A model generated the notes under the pieces. That model searched no databases. It was not told where the DNA came from and saw only the letters and a list, made by a program, of their open reading frames with translations. A program made the position numbers and the translations under genes. From an uncultured Clostridia bacterium (GTDB lineage: Bacteria > Bacillota > Clostridia > Christensenellales > Borkfalkiaceae), in NCBI GenBank assembly GCA_958419945.1, contig CATZIC010000035.1, positions 1 through 20,898 of the forward strand: a stretch of 20,898 nt of DNA, written 5' to 3'. This document shows, piece by piece, positions 8,311 to 15,862 of this stretch (its first letter is position 1; each line of letters opens with the position of its first letter).

Positions 8311-9126
8311 ATGAAAATTAAATACCTCGGAACGGCGGCGTACGAAGGTGTGCCTTCGCTGTTCTGTAAATGTAAGGTATGCAGACTTTCAAGGGAGCGT
8401 GGCGGCAGGAATATGCGCTCACGAAGTCAAGCGCTTATAAACGACGAACTCTTGATTGATTTTAACGCAGATACCGTCTGGCATTATCAGAAATACGGAT
8501 TCGACTTTGAAAAAATCTGCGGAATTTTAATTACCCATTCCCACTGCGATCATTTATATCCCGACGATATCGAAATGGCAGCAAAGGGTTACACGCACGA
8601 ACATAGACCGTTACAGTTTTATTCCGGTAAAGACGGATATGAAAAGATAAAAAAGATTACCGATATAATAGGCGGCGGCGCAAGCGTTCATCTAGTAGAA
8701 CGGAACAGATTTACGGTAGGTGACTATTCGGTATTGCCCTTAAAAGCCGATCACGATCAAAAATCGTCGCCATTCATATATTCCATAACAAAAGACGGAA
8801 AACGTGTTTTATACGCCACCGACACCGGTTACTTTTTGGAAAGCGTATGGGAGCAATTAAAGACGGAAGGATATTTTGATTTAATCACTCTCGATTGCAC
8901 GGGCGGTTTGGGGCTTAACGGTGAGTGGCGGAATAACCATATGACTTTCGGCACCAATCTTGAAATCATAAATCGTATGAAGCGTGAAGGGCTAATTGAC
9001 GAAAATACCAAAATAGTTTTAAATCATTTTTCCCATAACGGCGGACAAACATATGACGAAATGTGTAAAGCAACGGAAAAGCACGGCGTTATCGTCGCTT
9101 ACGACGGCTTGGAAATAGAGTTTTAA
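8311..9126 (+). CDS. PhnP-like metallo-beta-lactamase-fold hydrolase
   Basis: This 271-residue cytoplasmic protein has the metallo-beta-lactamase fold. The HSHCDH motif places metal ligands at His76, His78, Asp80 and His81. Further likely ligands are in ADHDQ, YATDTGYF (Asp) and LNHFSHNGG (His). Near the N-terminus Cys19, Cys21 and Cys24 form a C-x-C-x2-C cluster, followed by a basic segment and RSRSQALI. This combination is like the PhnP branch, whose characterised members cleave cyclic phosphodiesters and hold a structural zinc through such cysteines. Here there is no phosphonate context: the gene lies 37 bases after GH31 and 21 bases before GH36 in the same direction. Its substrate is therefore unknown and may be a sugar phosphodiester or lactone. 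AAGGA at 8296-8300 is the ribosome site. Confidence 0.82.
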   Translation: MKIKYLGTAAYEGVPSLFCKCKVCRLSRERGGRNMRSRSQALINDELLIDFNADTVWHYQKYGFDFEKICGILITHSHCDHLYPDDIEMAAKGYTHEHRPLQFYSGKDGYEKIKKITDIIGGGASVHLVERNRFTVGDYSVLPLKADHDQKSSPFIYSITKDGKRVLYATDTGYFLESVWEQLKTEGYFDLITLDCTGGLGLNGEWRNNHMTFGTNLEIINRMKREGLIDENTKIVLNHFSHNGGQTYDEMCKATEKHGVIVAYDGLEIEF

Positions 9127-9147
9127 GAAAACAAGGCAAAATCGATT

Positions 9148-11319
9148 ATGATTGTTTACGATAAAAAATCAAACTGCTTTATTTTAAGCGGAAAAAATTT
9201 TACTTACGCTACATTCGTAAACGGGGCGGGGTATCTTCAAAATCTCCACTTCGGTAAAAGCATGCAGTCCGCCGACGTTGAATATTTAATCTCGCATATA
9301 GGTAATGCGCTCGTTCCTTCTTTGGAGGATATAAACGCAGACATGTGGCAGGATAATATGCCTTTGGAATGGGGCTGCTACGGGCATGGCGATTACCGTG
9401 AACCTACCGTTATAACGGAGCGTACGGACGGTAGCGCAATGAGCCGTTTTCGCTACGTTACCCATAAAATTTTTGACGGCGTGCCGAATATAAACGGGTT
9501 GCCGCACGCCCGCTCCGGCGGCAAAACCCTTTCCGTAACCCTTAAAGACGACTTTTCGGATACGCAGGTGGTTTTAAATTATACCGTTTGGGATAACCTT
9601 GACGTAATCGTTCGCAATGCGGAAATTACAAATATCGGTAAAGAGCCTTTGACGTTAAAGCGGGCGTTTTCCTTTTGTGCGGATTTGCCGGAAAAGAAGT
9701 ATTCTTTTTTGCGATTATATGGCTCCTGGGCGAAGGAACGCTATCCGGAAATAACCAATCTTGGTAGAGGTGTAACCCGCATACAGTCCTTGCGTGGCGC
9801 TTCGTCGCACCAGATGAATCCGTTTATGGGAATACTTTGCGAAAACTGTACGGAAACACAAGGCGAGTGCTACGGATTTGAACTAATTTACAGTGGCAGT
9901 TTTGCGCTTACGGCAGAGGTAAATTACAACGGCACGGTAAGACTGCAGGGCGGAATAAACGACGTAAATTTTAGTTGGAGGCTTTGTGGCGGTGAAAGTT
10001 TACAAACACCACAGGTTGCGCTTTGCTATTCTCAAGAAGGCTTGGGCGGGCTTTCTCGCTTCTATGCGGATTTTTTTAGAGAGCGTGTTATAAACCCGAA
10101 TTTCGTATATAAGCGCCGCCCGATAGTTGTAAATAATTGGGAAGCGACCTATTTCGATTTTGACAACGAAAAATTGTTTGCTATAATAGAAAAGGCGGCA
10201 AAGCTCGGAATAGATACTTTCGTTTTGGATGACGGCTGGTTTGGCAAAAGGAAGGACGACAAAAGTAGTTTAGGCGATTGGTTCGTCAACGATAAAAAGC
10301 TTATAGGCGGTTTAAAAGCGGTAATAGACTATTGCAAGCAAAAGGGTTTGAAGTTCGGGCTGTGGTTCGAGCCGGAAATGGTTTCGGAAGACAGCGACTT
10401 ATACCGCACTCATCCCGATTGGGCAATAAAAAAAGAGGGCGTTACCTCTTGCCGTGGCAGAAATCAACTTGTGTTAGACTTAACACGCAAAGAAGTGGTG
10501 GACTATATCTATAGCGCCATTTCCACGGTGTTAAAAGAAAACGAAATTTCTTACGTTAAGTGGGATTTTAACAGAACGCTTACAGAGTTTTATTCGGCAA
10601 GTTTGCCCGCGGATAGGCAGGGCGAGTTTACCCACCGCTATGCGCTCGGTTTTTACGATTTGGCGGAGCGGCTTACGTCGGCGTTTCCCGAAGTCCTTTT
10701 CGAAGGGTGCGCGGGCGGCGGCGGACGGTTTGACGGCGGAGCGTTGTATTACTTTCCGCAAATTTGGACGAGCGACGACACGGACGGTTTGGAACGCACC
10801 AAAATTCAGTGGGGTACTTCGATTTGTTACCCCGTATCGAGTATGAGTTGCCACGTTTCGGCTTGCCCCAACCATCAAACGCAACGCACAACGTCGTTTG
10901 AAACAAGGGGAGCGATTGCCTCGCTCGGTGCAACGGGTTACGAACTCGATTTAACAAAACTAAACGACGAAGAAAAAGAGCAAGTTAAGGCGCAGATTGC
11001 AAATTACAAACAAATTGACGAACTTGTGTTAAAAGGTGATTTGTACCGACTTTCCGACCCCTTTGAAAGCAATTATTTCTGCGAAATGATAGTTTTAAAG
11101 GACAAAACTAAAGCGTATGTGGTGGGCGAGCGGTTCCGTGGCGATCCTGCGGACAGAAACAGACTGTTAAAGTTAAACGGTCTTGACGAAAACAAAAGGT
11201 ATTTTATCAAAGAACTTGGCGTAACGGCGAGCGGAAGGGCGCTTGCAAGCGTTGGAGTAATTTTTCCACGACTTCCTGACTTAGGAAGTTGGACATGGCA
11301 TATAGAGGAAGTAAAATGA
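9148..11319 (+). CDS. GH36 alpha-galactosidase
   Basis: This 723-residue protein is close to the usual length of bacterial family 36 alpha-galactosidases, which remove terminal alpha-1,6-galactose from raffinose-type sugars and galactomannan fragments. It has an N-terminal beta-supersandwich (about 1-325), a TIM barrel starting around NNWEATYFDFD, and a C-terminal beta domain. Barrel signatures include FVLDDGWFGKR, GLKFGLWFEPEMV and YVKWDFNR, the last carrying the nucleophile Asp473. WTSDDTDGLER (540-550) holds the acid/base Asp within 543-546, and FEGCAGGGGRFD is also typical. There is no signal peptide, so it should act on imported oligosaccharides. The ribosome site is weak (AAGG at 9133-9136). 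The stop overlaps the GH2 start by four bases (ATGA), so the two are translationally coupled. Confidence 0.95.
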   Translation: MIVYDKKSNCFILSGKNFTYATFVNGAGYLQNLHFGKSMQSADVEYLISHIGNALVPSLEDINADMWQDNMPLEWGCYGHGDYREPTVITERTDGSAMSRFRYVTHKIFDGVPNINGLPHARSGGKTLSVTLKDDFSDTQVVLNYTVWDNLDVIVRNAEITNIGKEPLTLKRAFSFCADLPEKKYSFLRLYGSWAKERYPEITNLGRGVTRIQSLRGASSHQMNPFMGILCENCTETQGECYGFELIYSGSFALTAEVNYNGTVRLQGGINDVNFSWRLCGGESLQTPQVALCYSQEGLGGLSRFYADFFRERVINPNFVYKRRPIVVNNWEATYFDFDNEKLFAIIEKAAKLGIDTFVLDDGWFGKRKDDKSSLGDWFVNDKKLIGGLKAVIDYCKQKGLKFGLWFEPEMVSEDSDLYRTHPDWAIKKEGVTSCRGRNQLVLDLTRKEVVDYIYSAISTVLKENEISYVKWDFNRTLTEFYSASLPADRQGEFTHRYALGFYDLAERLTSAFPEVLFEGCAGGGGRFDGGALYYFPQIWTSDDTDGLERTKIQWGTSICYPVSSMSCHVSACPNHQTQRTTSFETRGAIASLGATGYELDLTKLNDEEKEQVKAQIANYKQIDELVLKGDLYRLSDPFESNYFCEMIVLKDKTKAYVVGERFRGDPADRNRLLKLNGLDENKRYFIKELGVTASGRALASVGVIFPRLPDLGSWTWHIEEVK

Positions 11320-13034
11320 TTATTAGAAAGGAATATCCGCGTCCGCAGTTTCGGCGGGACGGTTGGCAAAGCTTGAACGGCGAATGGGAGTTTGACTTCG
11401 GCGAAAAGGACCTAAATAATTTGTCGTTAGGTCGCAAGATTAACGTGCCCTTTTCCTATCAATATGAAGCAAGCGGAATAGGGGATAAAGCCGTACACGA
11501 TACCGTGTGGTATCGTCGCACGTTTAAAGTCGAAAAAGAGAACGAGAAAAGGCGTGCGCTTCTTTGTTTTAACGCAGTAGATTACGAAACGGAAGTGTGG
11601 GTAAACGGTAACCACGTTTTAACGCACACGGGCGGTTTTACTCCTTTTTCGGCGGATATAACTTCGTTTTTACACGGCGGTGAAAACGAAATCGTGGTTC
11701 GCTGTAAAGATACTTTGGAAATGGCTGTTCCCCGTGGCAAACAAAGTTGGACGGGCGAGCCTTTCACATGCTTTTATTACCCAAATTCGGGCATTTGGCA
11801 AAGCGTTTGGATAGAGTTTTTCGAGAAAGACTGTATCGAAAACTATTCCTTGCAGTCCGATATAGATAACCGCTCGGTTTACGGCTATATCGAAACCCTT
11901 TACGTAGAAGCTGACGAAGCGGAAATTACGCTGAAATTTAAGGATAAAGTAATAAAGAAACAGCGCCTTAGTTTGGACGGCAAGCGTACAAAATTCAGTA
12001 TAAGCCTTGCGGATAACGCTTTTGACTTCGGCGAAATGCTGTGGTGGGTGGATAATCCCAACCTTATTTACGTTGATTTCAAGTTGTTGAAAGACGGTAA
12101 AGTTTGCGACGAGGCACACACCAGAATAGGTTTACGAAAAGTTTACGTGGACGAGCACGGCAAAATTTGGCTTAACGACAGACCGCTTTTCCAAAGACTT
12201 ATATTAGACCAAGGCTATTGGCAAAAAAGCGGACTTACCCCGCCGAGTGCGGAAGCATTAAAAAAGGATATAGAGCTAAGTAAGGCTATGGGCTTTAACG
12301 GTGCAAGAAAACATCAGAAAATGGAGGATCCGTATTTTTACTACTATGCCGAAGAACTTGGCTTTTTGGTGTGGTGCGAAATGCCTTCTGCGTATACTTT
12401 CTGTGAAAGGGAAGTTTCGGCAATCACAAAAGAATGGCAGGAGATAGTAAATTACGCAAAGAATTTTACAAGCGTAATAGCCTACGTTCCGCTAAACGAA
12501 AGTTGGGGCGTAAGAGAGATAAGGACGGACAAGGCGCAACAGAACTTTGCAAAAAGCCTTTACTATTTAACAAAGTCGCTTGACAATACACGCATTATTT
12601 CGACTAATGACGGATTCGAAACGATTGAAGACAGTGATATTTTGGGCGTACACGATTACGACATTAAAAATGCCGATGAATTTTACTATAAGTATAACGG
12701 CAACTACGACGGAATGCATCCGCAGGGTTGGACGCTTTTTGCAGACGGACACAAGTATAAAGGACAGCCCGTTTTATTGACGGAGTTCGGAGGCATTGCG
12801 TTCGTTAGCGAGCAAAAAGGCGATTCGTGGGGCTACGGCAACGGCGCAAAGAACGCCGAAGATTTATGCGAAAGGCTTTCGCAACTTATTAAAGGTATAT
12901 CGCAGACGGGATTTCAGGGTTATTGCTATACTCAATTAACCGACGTCCAACAGGAAGTCAACGGACTTTTATACTCCGACCGCACCCCAAAAGCAGACCT
13001 AAACAAACTCAAAAATATATTCGAAAACAAGTAA
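11316..13034 (+). CDS. GH2 family beta-glycosidase, short form
   Basis: This 572-residue family 2 glycoside hydrolase has a jelly-roll sugar-binding domain (about 1-170, with YYPNSGIWQSVWIE at its end), an Ig-like domain (about 171-275) and a TIM barrel (about 276-572). PLNESWG carries the acid/base Glu395 and LLTEFGG the nucleophile Glu490. Start ATG 11316 lies in the ATGA overlap with the GH36 stop and follows AGAGGAA (11304-11310). The frame extends back to a TTG at 11289, which lacks a ribosome site. There is no signal peptide and no extra C-terminal domain, so it is shorter than LacZ-type enzymes. It could be a beta-galactosidase, beta-glucuronidase or beta-mannosidase; the motifs do not decide. 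A strong terminator follows. Confidence 0.92.
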   Translation: MIIRKEYPRPQFRRDGWQSLNGEWEFDFGEKDLNNLSLGRKINVPFSYQYEASGIGDKAVHDTVWYRRTFKVEKENEKRRALLCFNAVDYETEVWVNGNHVLTHTGGFTPFSADITSFLHGGENEIVVRCKDTLEMAVPRGKQSWTGEPFTCFYYPNSGIWQSVWIEFFEKDCIENYSLQSDIDNRSVYGYIETLYVEADEAEITLKFKDKVIKKQRLSLDGKRTKFSISLADNAFDFGEMLWWVDNPNLIYVDFKLLKDGKVCDEAHTRIGLRKVYVDEHGKIWLNDRPLFQRLILDQGYWQKSGLTPPSAEALKKDIELSKAMGFNGARKHQKMEDPYFYYYAEELGFLVWCEMPSAYTFCEREVSAITKEWQEIVNYAKNFTSVIAYVPLNESWGVREIRTDKAQQNFAKSLYYLTKSLDNTRIISTNDGFETIEDSDILGVHDYDIKNADEFYYKYNGNYDGMHPQGWTLFADGHKYKGQPVLLTEFGGIAFVSEQKGDSWGYGNGAKNAEDLCERLSQLIKGISQTGFQGYCYTQLTDVQQEVNGLLYSDRTPKADLNKLKNIFENK

Positions 13035-13051
13035 TAAACGGTATATAGCAC

Positions 13052-13091
13052 AAAAAGCCCCGAATTTCTTAATCGAAATCCGGGCTTTTTT
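13052..13091 (+). terminator. Intrinsic terminator of the glycosidase cluster
   Basis: AAAAAGCCC-CG-AATTTC pairs with GAAATCCGGGCTTTTT with one small internal bulge, and six T residues end the structure. It lies 18 bases after the GH2 stop, so it closes the operon. Confidence 0.88.
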
Positions 13092-13188
13092 CAAATGTTT
13101 TGCTATCATTTTAGTGAAGTAAAATTATTATCGCGCAACTTGTTACAGGATTATCTAAAATAAAGTTTAAAAATCCCTGATTACGGTA

Positions 13189-13216
13189 TTGAAAAACAGT
13201 AGATATATGTTACAAT
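13189..13216 (+). promoter_or_regulatory. Sigma-A type promoter of the GH5 gene, extended -10
   Basis: TTGAAA (13189-13194) and TACAAT (13211-13216) are separated by 16 bases. TG at 13208-13209, one base before the -10, makes it an extended -10 promoter. Transcription should begin near 13222-13224. Confidence 0.72.
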
Positions 13217-13232
13217 AAATATTAAGAATAAT

Positions 13233-13243
13233 GCCGTAACGGC
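13233..13243. promoter_or_regulatory. Palindrome just after the GH5 promoter, possible operator
   Basis: GCCGTAACGGC is an 11-base perfect palindrome with a central A, 17 bases past the -10 box, so it would lie at about +10 of the transcript. The position suits a repressor site, but no cognate regulator is known, and a chance occurrence is possible. Confidence 0.35.
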
Positions 13244-13305
13244 TTGAAACAGAAAGGCACCGACATATATCCAAAATAACGAAAGAAAATTTTATTGGGG
13301 AAAAC

Positions 13306-14334
13306 ATGACAAATAAATTCAAGGTTAAAAAAGCAGTACTTATAACCGTAACAATCGTATTGGCAATAATTATGGGTGATACGTTATTTTTAATTATTGC
13401 ATATTCGGGAAAGGCTCTAAAAGAAGAAGATTTTATTCGCCGCAGCGATGGATTTTACGTAGATAATAACAATCTCTACGACGCAAACGGCAATGAATTT
13501 ATAATGCGAGGAATAAATTTTCCGCATGCCTGGTTTACAAAGTATGATGAAACTTCCTTAAACGGCATACAAAAAACGGGCGCAAATTGCGTGCGTGTAG
13601 TATGCGGTTCGGGCGTAAAATATAAAAAAGACACCGTTGAAAGCCTTAGCGCGGTTCTAAAAGCTTGCAAAGAACGCAAACTTATATCCATTTTCGAAGT
13701 GCACGACGTTACGGGCAATAACGATCCTGAATTTCTTTTTGCTATGGTGGATTTTTGGATAGAAAACAAAGAAGCGTTTATCGGTCAGGAAAAGTACTGC
13801 ATTTTAAATATTGCTAACGAGTGGATGAGTACGATTAGCGGCGAAGTTTGGAAAGATACTTATATCGAAGCCATAAAGCGCTTAAGAAAATCCGGCATTA
13901 AAAACACGATTATGATAGACACTTCCGGTTACGGTCAGCACGGTGGCACGATTGCTAAATACGGAGCGGAGGTTTTTAGAGCGGACGAACTTCGCAACGT
14001 CGTTTTTTCTGTGCATATGTATCAGGTTGCGGGGAGTAATTCCTTTACCATCAGGCTGAATTTGAAAAAAGCCCGCAAAAACAATTTGTGCGTGGTAGTC
14101 GGTGAATTCGGCTATAAGGGCGTAGACGAACAATATATCATGAAGTATTGCACCGAAAAGGGCATTGGTTACCTCGGTTGGAGCTGGAAAGGCAACGGAC
14201 ACGGTGTAGAATATCTTGATATAGCCGAAGATTGGGAGGGGAAAGCGCTTTCAAAAGATTGGGGTGAACACCTTGTCAACGGAAAGTACGGAATAAAGCA
14301 AAATTCCCAAATTTGCACCGTTTTCGACGAATGA
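13306..14334 (+). CDS. GH5 endo-beta-glycanase, beta-mannanase-like (subfamily 8 type), membrane-anchored or secreted
   Basis: This 342-residue protein begins with a basic tail and one long hydrophobic segment (about 9-33) with no clear cleavage site or lipobox, so it is a signal anchor or signal peptide. The catalytic domain follows from about residue 45: EFIMRGINFPHAWF, the GANCVRVV strand, FEVHDVTG, LNIANEWM with acid/base Glu172, VFSVHMYQ, and VVGEFGYKG with nucleophile Glu267. It ends with GYLGWSWKGNGHGVEYLD. The order and wording of these motifs are close to bacterial GH5 subfamily 8 beta-mannanases, which cut beta-1,4-mannan chains outside the cell. There is no carbohydrate-binding module. 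The gene has its own promoter after the terminator and a TTGGGGA ribosome site (13295-13301). The mannanase call is from memory of family motifs. Confidence 0.85.
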   Translation: MTNKFKVKKAVLITVTIVLAIIMGDTLFLIIAYSGKALKEEDFIRRSDGFYVDNNNLYDANGNEFIMRGINFPHAWFTKYDETSLNGIQKTGANCVRVVCGSGVKYKKDTVESLSAVLKACKERKLISIFEVHDVTGNNDPEFLFAMVDFWIENKEAFIGQEKYCILNIANEWMSTISGEVWKDTYIEAIKRLRKSGIKNTIMIDTSGYGQHGGTIAKYGAEVFRADELRNVVFSVHMYQVAGSNSFTIRLNLKKARKNNLCVVVGEFGYKGVDEQYIMKYCTEKGIGYLGWSWKGNGHGVEYLDIAEDWEGKALSKDWGEHLVNGKYGIKQNSQICTVFDE

Positions 14335-14407
14335 TTACTGCAAATTCTTAATACGTTTGTACGAAAACGAAACGCAAAAATAAACATTATTCATCGGGGT
14401 ACGGTAA

Positions 14408-15055
14408 ATGAACTTACTTTTTAAAAACAAAGACGAAATACATCCACAGCCAAAAGTTCCGTCGCTTTGCTACGTAAAAAACGTGATAAAAAATCCGAAT
14501 ATTATCGTCGGCGACTACACCTATTACGACGACGTTAGATCGGGCGGGGAAGACTTTGAAAGCCACGTTACTCACTTTTATCCGCATTTAGGCGATAAAC
14601 TCATTATCGGGAAATTTTGCAGTATTGCAAAGGGCGTGGAATTTATTTTGAACGGCGCAAATCATCCTATGGACGGAATTTCCGCCTTTCCTTTCGGAAT
14701 TTTTATAGAAAATCAGCCGACCATACCCAACGATATCGTGCCTCATAAGGGGAATACAGTTATAGGCAACGACGTTTGGATTGGGCAGAACGCAACTTTT
14801 TTGCCGGGCGTTAGCGTTGGTGACGGTTGTATTATCGGGGCAAACGCCGTTGTTGCAAAGGATATTCCGCCCTATTCCATTGCCGTAGGCAATCCTGCAA
14901 GGGTAGTAAAAAAACGTTTTGACGACAAGACGATTGAACGCCTGCTTAAACTTAAGTGGTGGGATATGCCCATTGAAGTTATAGAAAAGAATTTCCAACT
15001 TTTACAAAACAAAAATATAGAACTGGTTCTTTCAAAATTCGAAAAATTAAATTAA
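14408..15055 (+). CDS. Vat-type hexapeptide-repeat acetyltransferase (xenobiotic acyltransferase family)
   Basis: This 215-residue protein has the left-handed beta-helix fold of the xenobiotic acyltransferase family. NPNIIVGDYTYYDD near residue 30, KLIIGKFCSIAKGVEF, NGANHPMDGISAFPF, and NTVIGNDVWIGQNATFLPGV followed by IIGANAVVAKDIPPYSIAVGNP appear in the order expected for Vat enzymes, which acetylate streptogramin A antibiotics. His86 in the NGANH segment corresponds to the catalytic His of that family. The length is also typical (about 210-220). Many chromosomal homologues have no shown antibiotic activity, so resistance is only a possibility. It starts 73 bases after the GH5 gene with no terminator between, so it may share that transcript. 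Its ribosome site is GGGG at 14396-14399. Confidence 0.88.
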   Translation: MNLLFKNKDEIHPQPKVPSLCYVKNVIKNPNIIVGDYTYYDDVRSGGEDFESHVTHFYPHLGDKLIIGKFCSIAKGVEFILNGANHPMDGISAFPFGIFIENQPTIPNDIVPHKGNTVIGNDVWIGQNATFLPGVSVGDGCIIGANAVVAKDIPPYSIAVGNPARVVKKRFDDKTIERLLKLKWWDMPIEVIEKNFQLLQNKNIELVLSKFEKLN

Positions 15056-15082
15056 AAGTCCCGCTATAAGCCCGTTATCAAC
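15054..15082 (+). repeat. Interspersed CTATARGYC motif, copy A
   Basis: AAAAGTCCCGCTATAAGCCC followed by GTTATCAAC. It begins inside the stop codon of the acetyltransferase gene. It shares the core with four other plus-strand copies. CCGTTAT (15072-15078) can also pair with ATAACGG (15085-15091). Confidence 0.75.
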
Positions 15083-15188
15083 TAATAACGGCACCATTAA
15101 GCTTGTATAGTCCCCAAAAATTTTCAACGCACTCAAACCTTTCGCTTCCCGCCCGCCCCATATACTTTTGCGTTCGGTGCCGTTATTA
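15083..15188. repeat. 106-base stretch bounded by a 13-bp perfect inverted repeat
   Basis: TAATAACGGCACC (15083-15095) is the exact reverse complement of GGTGCCGTTATTA (15176-15188). The 80 bases between hold no open frame of note. A divergent reversed copy of the CTATARGYC motif may lie at 15101-15115 (GCTTGTATAGTCCCC). It could be a tiny non-autonomous element or a long-range RNA stem. Confidence 0.65.
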
Positions 15189-15197
15189 TTACCACCC

Positions 15198-15234
15198 CGT
15201 CATTGCGAGGCAATTTATTGCCGTGGCAATCCAG
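15198..15234 (+). repeat. CGTCATTGCGAG-type palindromic repeat, short copy
   Basis: CGTCATTGCGAG (15198-15209) is followed by GGCAATCCAG (15225-15234). Between them GGCAAT-TT-ATTGCC (15209-15222) forms a perfect 6-bp hairpin. The same two blocks occur at 17797-17826. The far inverted end seen in the second copy is missing here. Confidence 0.7.
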
Positions 15235-15256
15235 GAAACAAAGCGTGAAAATTCTC

Positions 15257-15286
15257 AAAAGTGGGGCTATAGGTCGGTTTTCGTCA
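15257..15286 (+). repeat. Interspersed CTATARGYC motif, copy B
   Basis: AAAAGTGGGGCTATAGGTCG followed by GTTTTCGTCA. It lies 203 bases after copy A on the same strand. Confidence 0.75.
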
Positions 15287-15323
15287 TTTTTTATATTGGT
15301 ACAGCATAATAAACTTGTAATAA

Positions 15324-15361
15324 GAGGTCGGCGTAAGTTGATAAAAACTTACGCCGACCTC
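15324..15361. terminator. 16-bp perfect hairpin, probable terminator
   Basis: GAGGTCGGCGTAAGTT (15324-15339) pairs perfectly with AACTTACGCCGACCTC (15346-15361) around a 6-base loop. Only four T residues follow on the plus strand (15363-15366) and there is no U tract on the minus strand. It probably ends transcripts from the GH5-acetyltransferase unit, 269 bases downstream of the last stop. Confidence 0.7.
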
Positions 15362-15495
15362 ATTTTAAAATAGTGATATAATTGATGACAAAACAGGCGA
15401 TTATTTGTCTTTTGCCCTTCCCGAAAGAGGCAAAATTTCTAAAATCCGAGGCAAAAAAATTTTTCAACATTTTACAAAAACAACTAAAAAAACAG

Positions 15496-15524
15496 TAGAC
15501 AAACGGAATACTTCGTGATATGAT
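15496..15524 (+). promoter_or_regulatory. Sigma-A type promoter of the padR operon, extended -10
   Basis: TAGACA (15496-15501) and TATGAT (15519-15524) are 17 bases apart, with TG one base before the -10. The predicted start near 15531 leaves a leader of about 17 bases, just enough for the GGGAGG ribosome site at 15537-15542. Confidence 0.72.
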
Positions 15525-15547
15525 GTATTGCGTAATGGGAGGTATCA

Positions 15548-15862
15548 ATGGATATACAATTAAAGCGAGGGCTTTTGGATGTATGCGTACTTGCTGCGAT
15601 AAAAGACGAGCCTTCGTACGGGTATAAAATAATCAAAGATATGAAGCCTTTTATCGAAATGTCGGAGTCCACCCTATACACCATATTAAAAAGGTTAGAG
15701 GGGGCGAACATGCTGACGGTTAAAACTGCGGAGCATGACGGCAGGCTTAGAAAGTACTATCATATCACAAAATCCGGACTAAAGCGAATAGAAGATTTTA
15801 AAGAGGAATGGAAGGAAATTATGTGCATATACCGATTTGTTACGAAGGAGGATCAAGAATGA
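15548..15862 (+). CDS. PadR family transcriptional regulator
   Basis: This 104-residue winged-helix DNA-binding protein is of usual size for the short PadR class. LLDVCVLAAIKDEPSYGYKI and SESTLYTILKRLEGANML give the helix-turn-helix, and GRLRKYYHITKSGLKRIEDF the wing and last helix. PadR proteins mostly repress their own operon and respond to small ligands or cell-envelope stress; which applies here cannot be seen. It is the first gene of a three-gene unit with its own promoter, and its stop overlaps the next start (ATGA). In Firmicutes this trio of PadR, DUF1700 and DUF4097 recurs, so it probably controls the two membrane proteins downstream. GGGAGG lies five bases before the ATG. Confidence 0.93.
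   Translation: MDIQLKRGLLDVCVLAAIKDEPSYGYKIIKDMKPFIEMSESTLYTILKRLEGANMLTVKTAEHDGRLRKYYHITKSGLKRIEDFKEEWKEIMCIYRFVTKEDQE

Larger units (their letters stand above)
15056..15547. other. Gene-free gap of 492 bases filled with repeats and hairpins
   Basis: No credible gene is seen. In order it holds: a first copy of the AAAAGT...CTATAAGCCC motif touching the acetyltransferase stop codon, a 13-bp inverted repeat spanning 106 bases, a CGTCATTGCGAG-type repeat, a second copy of the motif, a 16-bp hairpin, an AT-rich stretch and the PadR promoter. These are listed separately. Confidence 0.8.

Noticed and set aside
11271..11289. ACTTCCT/AGGAAGT hairpin at the end of the GH36 gene
   Set aside because: It lies inside coding sequence, is only 7 bp and has no U tract, so it is not called as a terminator.
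11289..11315. TTG start adding nine residues to the GH2 enzyme
   Set aside because: There is no ribosome site before it, whereas ATG 11316 has AGAGGAA and an ATGA overlap typical of coupling.
14341..14407. Separate promoter for the acetyltransferase (TTGTAC and TAAACA-like boxes)
   Set aside because: The boxes match poorly; cotranscription with the GH5 gene is the simpler reading.
15103..15309. Open frame of 68 codons on the plus strand in the repeat-rich gap
   Set aside because: It runs through three different repeats, has no ribosome site and gives a low-complexity product resembling no protein family.
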